A program made the position numbers and the translations under genes. Positions 34,039-45,708 of a stretch of DNA of 64,000 nucleotides are shown one piece after another. The stretch lies in the NCBI GenBank assembly GCA_000277445.1, contig AJWJ01000028.1:1-64000 (forward strand), in the 5' to 3' direction. Position 1 is the first letter of the stretch, and every line of letters starts with the position of its first letter. A model generated the notes under the pieces. That model made no database searches and was not told the DNA's origin. It worked only from the letters and a program-made list of their open reading frames with translations. Source of the stretch: Polysphondylium violaceum (Eukaryota; Evosea; Eumycetozoa; Dictyosteliales; Dictyosteliaceae).

Positions 34039-37000
34039 TTACCAATGAATCATCTTTCTGAATTTAGATTTCTTTGGTAAATTACGAATCATGTATAATC
34101 TTATTTCATTTACAGTGACCAAAAAGACAGCAAATGGGAGAGGTAAAAGCCAATATTTGTAAGAGATGATAGTACAACCAAAAAATACACGAATACCTGG
34201 GACGTGAACAATGATGAGAGCGAGGGAAATCATAGTTATAATACCAGCGTTAAAGACATTGTTACGGAAACCTTGGACAAAGATGGAATTCTTTCTAGTT
34301 TTACAAGAGAGAGCGGCACCAACTCTGGTGAGTACAATGGCAACAAAATAAGCAGTTTGAGCTTTTAATAAAATGTCTGCTTGTTCTTTGGCGTCGTAAA
34401 CTTGAGCACCTGGGAGGGAACCTTGATATGGTTCTGCTTTGGTATTCATAAAGTAATCACTTGATACATTGTAAATGTCAGAGGGACTGAAACCATAGTC
34501 TCTAAAAGTTAAAAAGTAATTCAAGAAACCAGCGGCACATTGAACGGTACCCAACCAAACATAAGAGAAAAGAGCCAACTTCAAACTAACCAATCTATCT
34601 TTTTTTACATCTCTTGGTTTTCTCTTCATCATTTCAGACTCGGAAGCTTCATAGGCATAAGAAAATACAGGGAGCAAATCGGTACCCAAATCGATACATA
34701 AAATTAAAATACCAGAGAGTGCAACTGGCATTTGCAAGACAAAGAAACAAAAGAATGGAAGTACTTCGGGAATATTGGAAGAGAGTGTGTAACAAATTGA
34801 TTTTTTCAACTTGTCAAAAATAATTCTACCCTCTTCAACACCGGCAACAATAGAGCTAAAGTTATCGTCGAGCAATACAATAGAGGCAGCTTCTTTTGCA
34901 ACCTCACTACCAGTGATACCCATAGCACAACCCAAATCTGATTTCTTGAGGGCTGGTGAATCATTGACACCATCACCAGTGACAGCTACAATATCACCTC
35001 TCTTTTGACATTTTTCAACGATGATCAACTTTTGTTCTGGAGAAGTTCTTGCAAAAACAATTTGTTTTAATGAAAGAATCTTGTCCCATTGTTCGTGAGT
35101 AAGATCATCCAACATTGAACCTGGAATAACTACAGCTTGATCTGGTGCAAATTCTAAATCAAACAAGTCTACATTTTGAGCTTTGGCTTTGTCATTTAAA
35201 GTTTCGTCGACTTCAATGATGCCAACTTGTTTGGCAATCGATGCAGCAGTGAGAGGATGATCACCAGTGACCATCATAACACGAATACCAGCTTCTTTAC
35301 ATGTTTGAATAGCTTCTGGTACACCTGGTCTTGGTGGATCCATCAAGGTGGTGAGACCAATAAATACAAGACCACTGGTTGGGAAATTCTTTTCATCGGC
35401 ATCAAATGGATAGTCGGCAGTGTAGATCTTGGGGTCCAATTGAAGAAAAGCCATACCAAGGGCTCTCTCACCTTTGCCGGCAAGGAATTCATAGGATTTT
35501 TGGAAATTGTCCAAATGAGAAGAGTTAATATCGTGCTCTTCGCCATTGATCATAATCTTTGAGCAAATGTTGATAATTCTCTCTGGAGCACCTTTCATGG
35601 CCAAAAAGAGGGTACCGTCAGTGTCTTCATGAACACTCAATTGCCATTTGTTTAGAGAATTGAATGGAATTTCAAAGAGTTTTGGATACTTGTCACGAAA
35701 TTGTTCAACGTTTTCAATTTGTTCGCAGAATTTAAGGAGAGCACTTTCAGAGGCATCACCAATGGTCTTTCTTTGTTGAATTGGAATGTCTTCTTGATTG
35801 GTACCTTTGTCGAATACGGTTCTATTGCAAAGAGCTGAAATCATAAATAATCTTTGGAAAGTGGTGGATTTGGTGTTGAAAAAGTTGCTGGCAGCCAAAC
35901 TGTTGCAGCTATAGACAGTTTCATCATACCATAAATGAACTACAGTCATAATGTTTTGAGTAAGAGTACCAGTTTTATCAGAGGCAATAGTTTTGGTGGA
36001 GCCAAGGGTTTCTACGGTCAAGAGATTCTTTACCAAAACATTCTTTCTGGCCATTCTCTTGGCAGTGATATTTAGAGTTACAGTAAGAGTGGGAAGCATA
36101 CCTTCTGGTACTTGAGAAACAATGACACCAATAGTGAAAATAACAACATAAATCCATTGAACTTTTCTACTGAAACCAATGACTAAAAAGGTGAGACCAA
36201 GAGTGATGGCAACGATGGAGATGGCTTTGATAAATTGTTGAATTTCTCTCTTCATTGGAGTACTGGCGGGCTTTGATTTTGAGGCAAGAGAAGCAATTTT
36301 ACCAATGGTAGTACGATCACCGGTTGCGATAATAACACCAATAGCATCACCTGCACAAGCAAGAGTACCATAGAAAGCTAAATTTTGAGTTTCCAATGGA
36401 TTTTCATCGGTACAATTGGGAGTTCTAGTTTGTGGTTCAGATTCTCCAGTGAGTGATGAATTATCTACCTTTAGATGATTTGATAAAATGATTCTAATAT
36501 CGGCTGGAATTTTATCACCAGCTCTAATTACAACAATATCACCAACAACCAAGATTTCCGAATCAATTTCAATCAATTGACCATCACGAATTACTTTGGT
36601 GCTAGAAGATGCCAATTTTTTAAAACCTTCCATTACAGATGCTGATTTTGCAGTTTGGAAATATGAAAATGTACATGTTACAATAACTACAATCCATAAA
36701 ATAATACCTAAATATAACTATATAGAAATTGAAATTATTAATATATACATATGAATGATAATAAATATTTTTTTTCTACTTACACTATCACCACCAACTT
36801 CTTTATCTAAACCATAAGCAATAAAAGAAAGAATACCACCAATTTCCAACATTAATGGAAATAAACCAAGATATTCCTTTACATATTTTACCCATTTTGG
36901 TGTTGGTTTTGTTGGAGTTAAAGCATTTCTACCATCTCTTTCCAAAAACTCTTCAGCTTTTTCACTTGATAAACCATAACTGTTTTTAGGATTTTGGAAA

Positions 37001-37819
37001 TTAATATTGGTTTGGTATTTAGATGCTAAATCTTCAATTGAGATTGCATGATCACTCTGTTAAATTATTTATTTAAATGAAAAAAAAAAAATTAATATTA
37101 AAAAGATAATTATTAGATTTTAAAATATATATATAATTATAAGATTATAATAATAGTGTTAATATATATTTAGATTTTCAAAGATTTTAATAAAAAAAAA
37201 AAATTATGATAAAAAAAAGAAAAAGTCTGAAAGTGTCAAAAAGTCAAAAAATCTAAAACGGGTGATGTGGGTGAGGGAAAAATGAAAAAAACTAAAAAAC
37301 CAAGATAATTATGATAAAACTTACAGTCAAGTCAGATGGGATTGATTCAATGACAGAAGCATTTGCCAATGCACTGGCAGACTCGGGTGAAGATACAGAA
37401 GGCTTGGGTCCTTTCTTGAATTTTTTCTTGATTCTCTTTCTGAGTTTGAGTTCCCTTCTTCTTTCTTTTTCTTTTACCATGGAAAAGTAGAGAGGAATTT
37501 GAGGTTCTTGAATAAATTCAACACTGTCCATTGATTTTGATTTCTTCATTGACGATGTAGATGCACCAAGACCACCTTCAATTGATTTGGATTTTTTCAT
37601 GGATGAAGTAGAGATACCAAGGCCATTCATTTCAGTGGATCTTGATTTACTAATTTGGCCAGAGGTACCAAGTTCAATTTCAGTATATTGTTTCTTTTCT
37701 TCATAATGGTGTTCATCAGCAAATGGATTTATGCCATTATCGTTGTTGTTATTTTGATGTGGGTCAGTATTACTGACATTAAAATCTACAGAAGATTTTG
37801 AGTTTCTAAGTGAAGACAT
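34039..37819 (-). CDS. P-type ATPase, Na,K/H,K alpha-subunit type (P2C)
   Basis: Three exons on the minus strand (37819-37325, 37056-36784, 36717-34039) give about 1148 residues. The third exon starts LYLGIILWIVVIVTCTFSY, which matches TM2 of Na,K-ATPase and decided the splice site. Motifs: LTGESEPQTR (actuator TGES), QVPEGMLPTLTV (TM4, Glu kept), phosphorylation site SDKTGTLTQN, MKGAPERI, TGDGVNDSPALKKSD, and NIPEVLPF plus CIDLGTDLLP (TM5-TM6). All catalytic residues are present. It pumps cations across the plasma or contractile-vacuole membrane; ion choice cannot be read with certainty. The N-terminal extension of about 165 residues is unusual. It carries a tandem STSSMKKSKS repeat and a very basic stretch (RRRELKLRKRIKKKFKK), probably regulatory. 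No beta subunit is seen nearby. Confidence 0.9.
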
Positions 37820-39759
37820 TGTGTCTAATTAAAGAGTGATATTGTGAATATATAAATAAATGGATATATTTATATAAAAAATTATCAACTATTTGTATAT
37901 GTGTATATTATTAAAATAAATAAGTTTTGTTGTTGTAGCGTATATAGAATATTTTCCTCTAAAAGTAGTTTTGAAAAAAAAAAAAAAATGATTATTAGTA
38001 AAAAATTAAATAAGCGTTTTTTATTAAAAAAAGATTGAATTTTTTATAGGAAGTCGATGAAACAAATAAAAAAAAAAAGTAATTAATGATTAAAAAGAGT
38101 ATGAACAGAAATAGAAACATATAACCACACAAATGAAGTCAAGATGAAAGAAAGTATACCAAACTCATAGACGAGGGGGTATTGTTCTTTTAATTTTTTT
38201 TTTTTTATAAAAATTGAAGATGGAATTGTGACATGTGCAAAAAAAAATAATTAAAAAAAAAAATGTCAGTTTAGGGGGTGTGAAAAACAAACACACAACA
38301 GGAGTACTTCCCCTACAAAGGGGTGTTGAATGAAATGACAAGAGTGTGAAATTGAATTTAAAAGGCAACATGTCAGATGTTGTCTCAATTGATAGATTAA
38401 TAGTGGTGATGATGATTGAATAAAAATATAAAAGATGGTGTTGATGTTGAATGAATAAAAATATATTATTATATATTTAATCTATTTATTACTTACCCAA
38501 AAGTTGAACACAAAAAAAAATAAATATATTTACAAAGAGTGTACTGGTGGATTATGTTGGGGCTGGTGGTGAGTGAATAGGATAGGAAAATGAAATAATC
38601 TTTTAAATCAAAATTCGCAATTGTATAAAAGAGCAAAGTCACTGAAAAAAAATAAAATAAAATAAAAATTATAAAAAAAAAAAAAAAAAAAACAAAAAAT
38701 GTCATTCACTCCCCCTGTGCACTTTTGTTGACATTTGACCCCCCTCCAGCGCGTTTGTGCGCAAAATTTTTACATTTTTTTTTAAAAGGGTAAATCAGTG
38801 TAATTGGTGAGCTTTGCAGAGCCGTGTAGATTTTTGTCAAGTCATTTAGAGAATTTGGTGGGTAAATTGTAGGTGGAGGGGGTGAAGAAGAAGATTTTTC
38901 ATGATGATGATATTGCCGACACACACGGTGTGAATTGATTTGATTCTAAATCCCCCACCCACATAACCACATATACAAATAAAATCTCACCCTTCACCAA
39001 CAGTAGTGCAAACATTGTGGGTGGTGAAAGTGGGGAAACTATTTTTGTTTCTTATTGGCTGCCCACTGAACCCTTTTATATGATATGATATGAATAGAAT
39101 AAAATATGGTTGCTTAGTTTCAACTTACCTAAAAAATTTTATATTGACTTTACTATGTTCCCAAGATAAAAAATATAAAGAGTGAGTGAAAAAAAATTTC
39201 AAACAACGTAGGAAATGGCCCACTATCTATGAGTGTCAATCTTTTGAAAATTAAGAGATTAATACCTTCATCCCCAAATATAGACATTCAGTTCTTATAA
39301 AAAAAAAAAGTTGCCGTTGAGATCATGACTTTTTAGATTTTTTTTTATTTTTTTTCATTTTTTTTTTTTCAAGATTTTTCGCATACTGGGCTATTTTTAT
39401 TTTTTTTTTGAAAATGATTCCTTTGACATTTTGGTGAATATCTATTTTATAAAAATAATAGTAAATTTTACTAGACTACCTTCCATCGCCATTTGTATTT
39501 GTTGGAGGTTGTCCTGTTTTTTTTTTTTTTTTTTCTTCCAAAGGCATATTATAGAAGAATTTAGAGGAAATGTAATGAACTATAGGGGATACTATGTTCC
39601 ATTGATAGAGCACTATTTTTATAGGTAAGTGTATGTATAGAATGTTTAGGTGGTGTCGTGAGGGAATTGTGGAGTAATATATTTAAAAAAAAAAACGCCA
39701 TTGAGATCCTGCTTTTTAGAATGTCTGTTTTACCCTCCACACTACTTTATTTATCATTT
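37820..39759. other. Long spacer, no gene seen
   Basis: 1.9 kb between the starts of the pump gene and the end of the Gle1 gene. It has poly-A and poly-T runs, a GC-richer patch near 38735-38765 with GCGCGTTTGTGCGC, and a diverged 27-nt direct repeat (39310-39336 and 39694-39720). ORFs at 38165-38924 and 39431-39628 look like chance. Confidence 0.45.
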
Positions 39760-41996
39760 TTATTGAAAACTAAAACCCAAAGGTTTGGGAATAGTTCCAT
39801 TTGATTTTAATTGATCAAATAGTAATTGTAATCTAGAAAGAGCACCTTCAAGGCCAACAATTGATTTATATTTTGAGCCAAGATTAATAAAGGTACCAAC
39901 GAGTGTGAGGAATTCATTTTGATAACGCTCGACTAGAGTTGAGCCGAGGATAGTTAAAAATACAACCAATAGACTAGGTGTAATACGCTGGGGTTTGAGA
40001 ACACAAACACTGGCGATCCATTCCATGGCAGTGTTGAGTTGAAATTCTGAAATTTTGGATTTTGTATAGAAAATAGAGCAATAGAGGGCCATGTATCCCA
40101 CCATACGTTTTTGGAATTCCTCTTCGGTCTCTAATATGTTGCCAGTGGCGGGGTCAGCCAGATAGCCCATTTTCTTAAACACTGATGCATCACGGACACC
40201 TCCCGAGTTGACATACATGGGCACAGTGTAGATACAACACTGATTGAATTTGGCCACCAAAAGTTTTGTCAAATCGGGGTGAACAACACAAATTTGAGAT
40301 AAAACGACAGAGAGGGGATAAGCAGATTCTTGATGAAAGGTGATTTGTGCCTCAACTTGGCCCATTGATTTGTTGACAATGGTAATCAACGATACCTTGT
40401 AAAAATACTCTCTTGTCTTTTCTTGATTTAAAAGGTTGATTAAATTCTTGCTCTTTTCCATCACTTGCGACATTTCTGCAGAGATTTGGTTAATGTTTAT
40501 ATTTATCTTTTTAATTAAACTTTTTTCATAATCTTTTAAATTGATTGGTATACTATCTTTATATTGATTAATATATGATATTGTATTATTTAAATATTCT
40601 TGATTTTCTTTATATTGATTTAAAATCTTATTATCACTAAAAGAATATTCTTGTGTGGATATTGTTGATAGTGTTGTTGTTGTTGGTGTTGTTGTTGTTG
40701 TTTCAGTTTGCCTACTTTGTTTTTCATTTTCTAATCTTTCCTTTTCCAATCTTTCATTCTCTAATCTTTCCTTTTCAACTCTTTCATTTTCTAGTCTTTC
40801 CTTTTCCAATCTTTCTTTTTCTAATCTTTCATTTTCTAGTCTTTCCTTTTCAATTCTTTCATTTTCTAATCTTTCCTTTTCAACTCTTTCCTTTTCTAAT
40901 CTTTCTTTTTCAATTCTTTCTTTTTCTAATCTCTCTTTTTCTAGTCTCTCTTTTCTAATCTTTCCTTTTCTAATCTCTCTTTTTCTAATCTTTTCTTTTC
41001 TTTTTCTATACGTTCTTTTTCGATACGCTCTTTTTCTAGACGTTCTTTTTCTAAACGTTCTCTTTCAATACGTTCACGTTCTTTTCTTAAACGTTCTTGT
41101 TCTTGTATTCTTTGTTTGAATATTAAATCTGATTGATCGTTTTGTATTTTAAAATCATTTTTCATTTCCTTTAACTTTTGCATACTTTGTTTCTTTTCGT
41201 GGATATGTTGTTTTTCAATGAATCTATAGATTTTATTCTTTTCACGAATGAATTGATTCATTTCCAATATTCTCTCCTTTTCACAATTGTCTTTGATTGA
41301 TTTCCATTCAGATTCAATTTGAATAGATGTTTCATTAACAATTTGATTTCTTTCATTGTTTCTTTTATCTTGTAGTCTTTTAATGATTAAATCTGACTGA
41401 AATGAATTTAATACTATATTTCTTAGATTATATTTTTCTTTTCTATCTTCCTGTTGTTGTTCTTGTTCATTATTACTATTGTTTTCTTCATGTTGGGCAT
41501 AACTATCGTTATTATCGTTATTATTATTGTTATCATCTTCGTTATCACTATCTATATCTATATTTGCAGATATTTTTGAACCATATTTTATAGGTGAGGA
41601 ATTTGATCTATTGAAGGAATTGAGTAAAGGGGTTGTTGTATCTTTTGGTATAATTACAGAAGCTGATCGAATAGGTGGTTTAATATAAAAATCATCGTCC
41701 TCTTCTTCTTCTTCTTCACTACTATTATCTTCATTTATACTACTTTCAAAACTATAGTTTGCTGAAAACTTTGATTTAGGATTATCATTTCTTATTTGAG
41801 TAGTAGTAGTTGTTGTTGTGCTCGTATATTTATTATTTAATTTAATATTTTTAAAAGGAGATAAAAGTGGATCAAACGATAGAATTTTAGTGACTCTTTT
41901 AGTATCATTGGTTAATACATTACTATTGGAACCATCATCATTGTCATTATTACTAAAGTTTTTATGATTGTACGTATAGATATCTGTTGAGGTCAT
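39760..41996 (-). CDS. gle1: Gle1-like mRNA export factor, frame broken once in a repeat
   Basis: Two overlapping-style frames on the minus strand (41996-40941 and 40960-39760) form one gene of about 745 residues. The C-terminal half matches the Gle1 helical domain: [39 protein letters not shown], then [20 protein letters not shown]. Gle1 binds IP6 and activates the helicase Dbp5 at the nuclear pore; its N-terminal half is a coiled coil, here an acidic Asn-rich head plus a long Glu/Lys/Arg helix built from LEKER units. Inside that repeat, the homopolymer at 40951-40954 has one base fewer than its sister units and shifts the frame. Because both sides stay coding and the Gle1 domain is intact, I read this as a homopolymer error or a very recent indel. 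Confidence 0.8.
40729..41090 (-). repeat. 15-nt repeat array coding Leu-Glu-Lys-Glu-Arg
   Basis: About 20 or more units of TTAGAAAAGGAAAGA and variants inside the Gle1 gene code for (R/N/K)-L-E-K-E helical pentapeptides. Unit sequences differ by silent changes and by Lys/Asn, Leu/Val/Ile swaps. A charged single alpha-helix or coiled coil is expected. Confidence 0.8.
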
Positions 41997-42160
41997 TGTC
42001 TATCCCAAGTGTTGTTCACACAATTTTATCTCACAGAAAAAGGGAAAAAAAAAAAAAAAAAAATAACTTGGCTTTCAAAATGCTTGAGCCAAAAGAACTT
42101 ATACAAAAAGGTTGGAGATAGAGTGCATTGATTATTATATTTATTTATATACAATAATAA

Positions 42161-43291
42161 TTAAAAGATACTCAACAATGGAGTATAGTAGTGTCTGTAT
42201 GTCATAAAAGTGCTTGCGTAGGTGTTCCATTGGTAGAGAGAGTAGACACCATTCTCATAGGCAGCGGTGTAAGCATAGGCAGTGTTTAAAAGTGGAGCAG
42301 TGGCAAGGAATTGTTCAGTAGAGTAACCCAACATATTTGAGCAAACAATTGATCTGCTATTCCAGTCAATGTAGCCAATGGCGTAAACGAGGTTGTTTGA
42401 GCTATCAGTCATTGCAACGTTGACCATAATACCTTGATTGTATGGGTTGAAAGACATACTCATTCTATGAAATATAAATATTAAATGTGTTAGTCTATCG
42501 TGTCAATAAAGCATCTGTCTATCAATCTATTTAAAATACCTACGGGAGATCTAAAACTGGATATTGGTTATTGGCAAAAGAGAAACGTTGTTCGCCAGTT
42601 TGATGGAAATTGAGGTCATAGGATTTAATAAATAAACCAGTTTGATTTTTAAAAGCTAAATAATAGTTTTGGCTGAGTGGAGAGAATACAGAACCACGAT
42701 AGGCACCTTGGACTAAACCTGCACTTGTAATTTGACCATTAGGGTAGATGAAGGTGTTGAAAAAAGAGCCTTGGTAGACTGGATTGTTGAGGAGATAGCT
42801 AGCCATAACAATATTGTTGCTAGATTGAGTTGATGCTAAACCACCGACGATAACGGAAGGAGCTGGAGCTTCAGAAATGACTTTCCATGCACCACAATCA
42901 ATAAAATAGATCACCAAAATATTATAGCTCTGTAATTATAGGTATTAGTACTGTCTGTGTGCTGCTTGTCTTATGCTCTACGAAAAATAACAATAAAAAT
43001 ACACACGGTATCGGCAACGACCAAAGTTAATACTTTGGTTGCATAGTTGTAAGTAGATGGTTGGTAATTGTTTACTGGTAAATAAGAATTTGGGATAACT
43101 AATTGTTGGATTGCAGAGGTAGAAAAGTAATATCCGACTAGACCAATGTTGACGCTAGTACCATTGTTCCAAATACCAATACCATAGCTTTCATTTCCAG
43201 AATCACCAACTACAGTGGTGGTGGTATCAATTGAGGCTTTAGTGATTGCAACACAAAAAAGTATAACAAATAATGTAATGAATTTATTCAT
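42161..43291 (-). CDS. Secreted protein of unknown function
   Basis: Three exons on the minus strand (43291-43007, 42929-42544, 42464-42161) give about 324 residues. Residues 1-20 are a clear signal peptide (MNKFITLFVILFCVAITKAS). The rest is rich in Tyr, Asn, Ser and small residues with many short beta-type segments, such as TYNYATKVLTLVVADT and NLVYAIGYIDW, which suggests a beta-propeller or beta-sandwich. NGT and NES sequons could be glycosylated. There is no Lys/Asp-Glu-Leu retention signal or second membrane span. The first donor is an unusual GTGTGT. I do not recognise the family. A TATATAAA box on the minus strand lies about 50 nt upstream. Confidence 0.75.
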
Positions 43292-43337
43292 TTTTATCTA
43301 TAGAAGCTATATGCATATTAACTACGAATGATCAAGG

Positions 43338-43345
43338 TTTATATA
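43338..43345 (-). promoter_or_regulatory. TATA box of the secreted-protein gene
   Basis: TATATAAA on the minus strand, about 47 nt upstream of the ATG at 43291, in the position expected for a dictyostelid TATA element. Confidence 0.5.
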
Positions 43346-43494
43346 GCTTTCATTCTGACGTGTTTGGTTTCGGTGGGTACAAACAGGAAAAAAAAAAAAA
43401 AATACCCAGCAAATCGGAAAAAAAAAAAATAAAAATCCAAATTTGTTCCGAGCTAGCATGTTTGACAATTTGAGAGAAAATTTAGATATTTCTT

Positions 43495-43544
43495 CTTATA
43501 TTGCGAGGGATAGGAAACTTGATCCCTTTCCCTTGTAATATAAG
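43495..43544. ncRNA. 20-bp hairpin, candidate structured RNA
   Basis: The arm at 43495-43514 (CTTATATTGCGAGGGATAGG) pairs with 43525-43544 (CCTTTCCCTTGTAATATAAG) around a 10-nt loop. There are 17 Watson-Crick pairs, two G-U pairs and one T-T mismatch if read on the plus strand. It could be a small RNA precursor, a terminator-like 3' element or a cruciform. No known RNA family recognised. Confidence 0.4.
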
Positions 43545-43819
43545 CTTTCCAATCCTCGGTTTGTCGAGACTAAAATTCAAATGTTAAAGAATGGTAAATG
43601 TAAATTTCTTGATATAAACCTACCGTTGGGAGAGAGAGTTGTTTTTTTAAGTTTGTAATACCATTCCTGTACCTAATAAGGGTGTTTTAAGAGTCATATT
43701 TTTTTCAATTGAATTAAACAGAACCATAGAAAAGTATAATAAAAATTCAGATTTGATAACAACAAGTAAGAAAAGGTGATGGTTTATAAAATTTAAATAT
43801 ACAAATGTTTATATAAAAA

Positions 43820-45071
43820 CTAAATATTGGGATGTCTAGCAGGGGCTTTTTTAGCCGAAACTTTGGCAGAGGTTTTTGAAGATTTGGCAGCAGGCTTACC
43901 AGTTTTGGTTTTTTTGACTGGTGTTTTTTTATCTTCGACGGGTCTTTTTACCACAGTGATAAAAGAATCCATTCTAGTTTGAACACTTGTGTTTTTATAT
44001 TTTTTTAATTTCTCTATACCTTGGGCCACTCTAGTTTCAGAGAAACCCATTTCTTTTACTAAAAATTCATTTAATCCATCGACATCTGGATCTTTCCATA
44101 CAAGGTTTGGTACATCTTTGCCTGGGATAACGTTTGGATTCTTGAATAGTTCTCTTACCTCTGGATAGGGAAAGAATTCAGGGAGGGGATATTTTGTTTT
44201 GTCCAGGTGCTTGATAATCTCTTCAAGGGATTTGTGTTTTTGTATGAGTTCAAATGCCCTTTTGGGACCAATACCTTTGATGCTGTCACAGTAATCACAA
44301 CCCAAAAGAATGCCTAGATCAATGAATTGGTCTTGAGTCAAACCCAATCCATCGAGAACCGATGGCAATTCAAACTCTAGAATTGGGAGTTTTTTTGCAT
44401 CAGAGAAAAAGAGTCTACGGAGTAAGACAGTACTACCCAATGTGAGAGAATCCATATCCTCTGAACCGGTGGCCCATGCTTTACCAGCTTTCACCAATTC
44501 TGCACATTGCGCCTCTGCTTCGCATGGTGCTTGAACAATGGGTACACCCATGAGTGTAAGTAACTTTATACATTCTTCATTTTGTTTTCTAGTGACTGTA
44601 ATCATTCTCTTTGCAAACTTTTGTACATCCTCTGCAGTACCGACTTCGGTAGCCTCTGAAAGAGATTCTTTGGCTTCCTTTCTTCTAGCTTTTCTCTTTG
44701 CCAACTCTCCACTCTTTAACACTGGTGCACTACCATCAAATACATAGATTGGCTTAATACCTCTTGAAATTAATTTAATTGTACGATAAAACATACCTTG
44801 TAAATGACTTTTATAATGAATATATTAATATAGTATATTGTTGTTATTAGAAACACAAACTCTAATAGCGGTACAATACATACCTAGTAGTTTCACCAAG
44901 TTGATTTGTAAGTGCTGAAGAAACATCAGCATTCATAGCAATGAGGAACTGATACAAAGAGGTAGATGCATCAATAGCTATAATTCTACCAAAGTAGTTT
45001 TTCAACTCATTTGTTTTAATTGATGTTGGTGCATTGTCTTCAATTAATTCTGTTAATTTCTTTATACCCAT
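43820..45071 (-). CDS. repG: Flap endonuclease 1
   Basis: Two exons on the minus strand (45071-44884 and 44807-43820) give about 391 residues; human FEN1 has 380. The start [15 protein letters not shown] is the normal FEN1 start, where the amino group is part of the active site, so the ATG at 45071 is preferred. Metal ligands are all visible: IAIDAS, YVFDG, CEAEAQC, SEDMDSL and GCDYC. The helix-hairpin-helix reads [19 protein letters not shown]-binding box, QTRMDSFI, lies near residue 345, followed by a Lys/Pro/Ala-rich nuclear tail. It removes 5' flaps during Okazaki fragment maturation and long-patch repair. I recall the Dictyostelium gene being called repG. Confidence 0.95.
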
Positions 45072-45708
45072 CTTGTTACCAACAATACCAATCAATGAGA
45101 TTCAGAGTATATAGATAAATAGGTGTTTATGACAACGATAATGATATAGTTTTTTATTTGTTTTTTTTGAATTTTTTTTTTGAATTTTTTTTTTGAATTT
45201 TTCAAAAATTCAAAAAATGGCGCAAAATGGAATAATACCGGGAATTATTAAGAGTATAAGTTTCCAATGTCCTTATTGGCATTCAAGAATATAATTTCTA
45301 TTTTTAAATGATTATTTTGGACTTTTTTTATCAAACAACAATGAAAAAAAAAATGATAATAATAAATAATACTGTTTAAAATGATTGATGAGATAATTTT
45401 CAATATCTATTTACATATTTTATTGGGTTTTTTCTTTTCTTTTTAAAAAATTATATGTTTATAAATAATCGAATATGGAGGTTGATGATATAATTTTTTT
45501 GAAAAAAAGAAAATATGATTTATGATACCTGAGGTGCCATAAATGAATGGTTATTTGACTGAGTGTGTGGGTGGCAAGAAATATATATCTATAAAATAAT
45601 ATATAAATCTATAAAATCTTGATATAAAAAATAAATATACAACAAAAAGTGCGAGTTTGTCATCGGTGATTACGACAATTATTATTACTACGATAATAAT
45701 TCAAATCT
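45072..45708. other. Spacer, no gene seen
   Basis: The FEN1 promoter side has three tandem TGAATTTTTTTTT units (about 45167-45205) next to an imperfect inverted GAATTTTTCAAAAATTC. The remainder is AT-rich with poly-A and poly-T runs. No coding sequence seen. Confidence 0.5.

Larger units (their letters stand above)
43292..43819. other. Spacer with a strong hairpin
   Basis: Promoter of the secreted-protein gene and 3' flank of FEN1. The region 43480-43575 is richer in G and C than usual for spacers here and holds a 20-bp stem (listed separately) followed by a small CTCG...CGAG stem. Confidence 0.5.

Noticed and set aside
38706-38924. Minus-strand ORF in the pump/Gle1 spacer
   Set aside because: The sequence is a GC-richer promoter-like patch; the translated product lacks any recognisable domain.
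39310-39720. Direct repeats as ends of a retroelement
   Set aside because: The match is only 27 nt, diverged, and encloses no element-like coding or priming sequence.
40655-41119. Plus-strand Ser/Leu/Phe repeat ORF
   Set aside because: It is the complement of the Gle1 LEKER repeat; the Gle1 domain on the other strand is clear.
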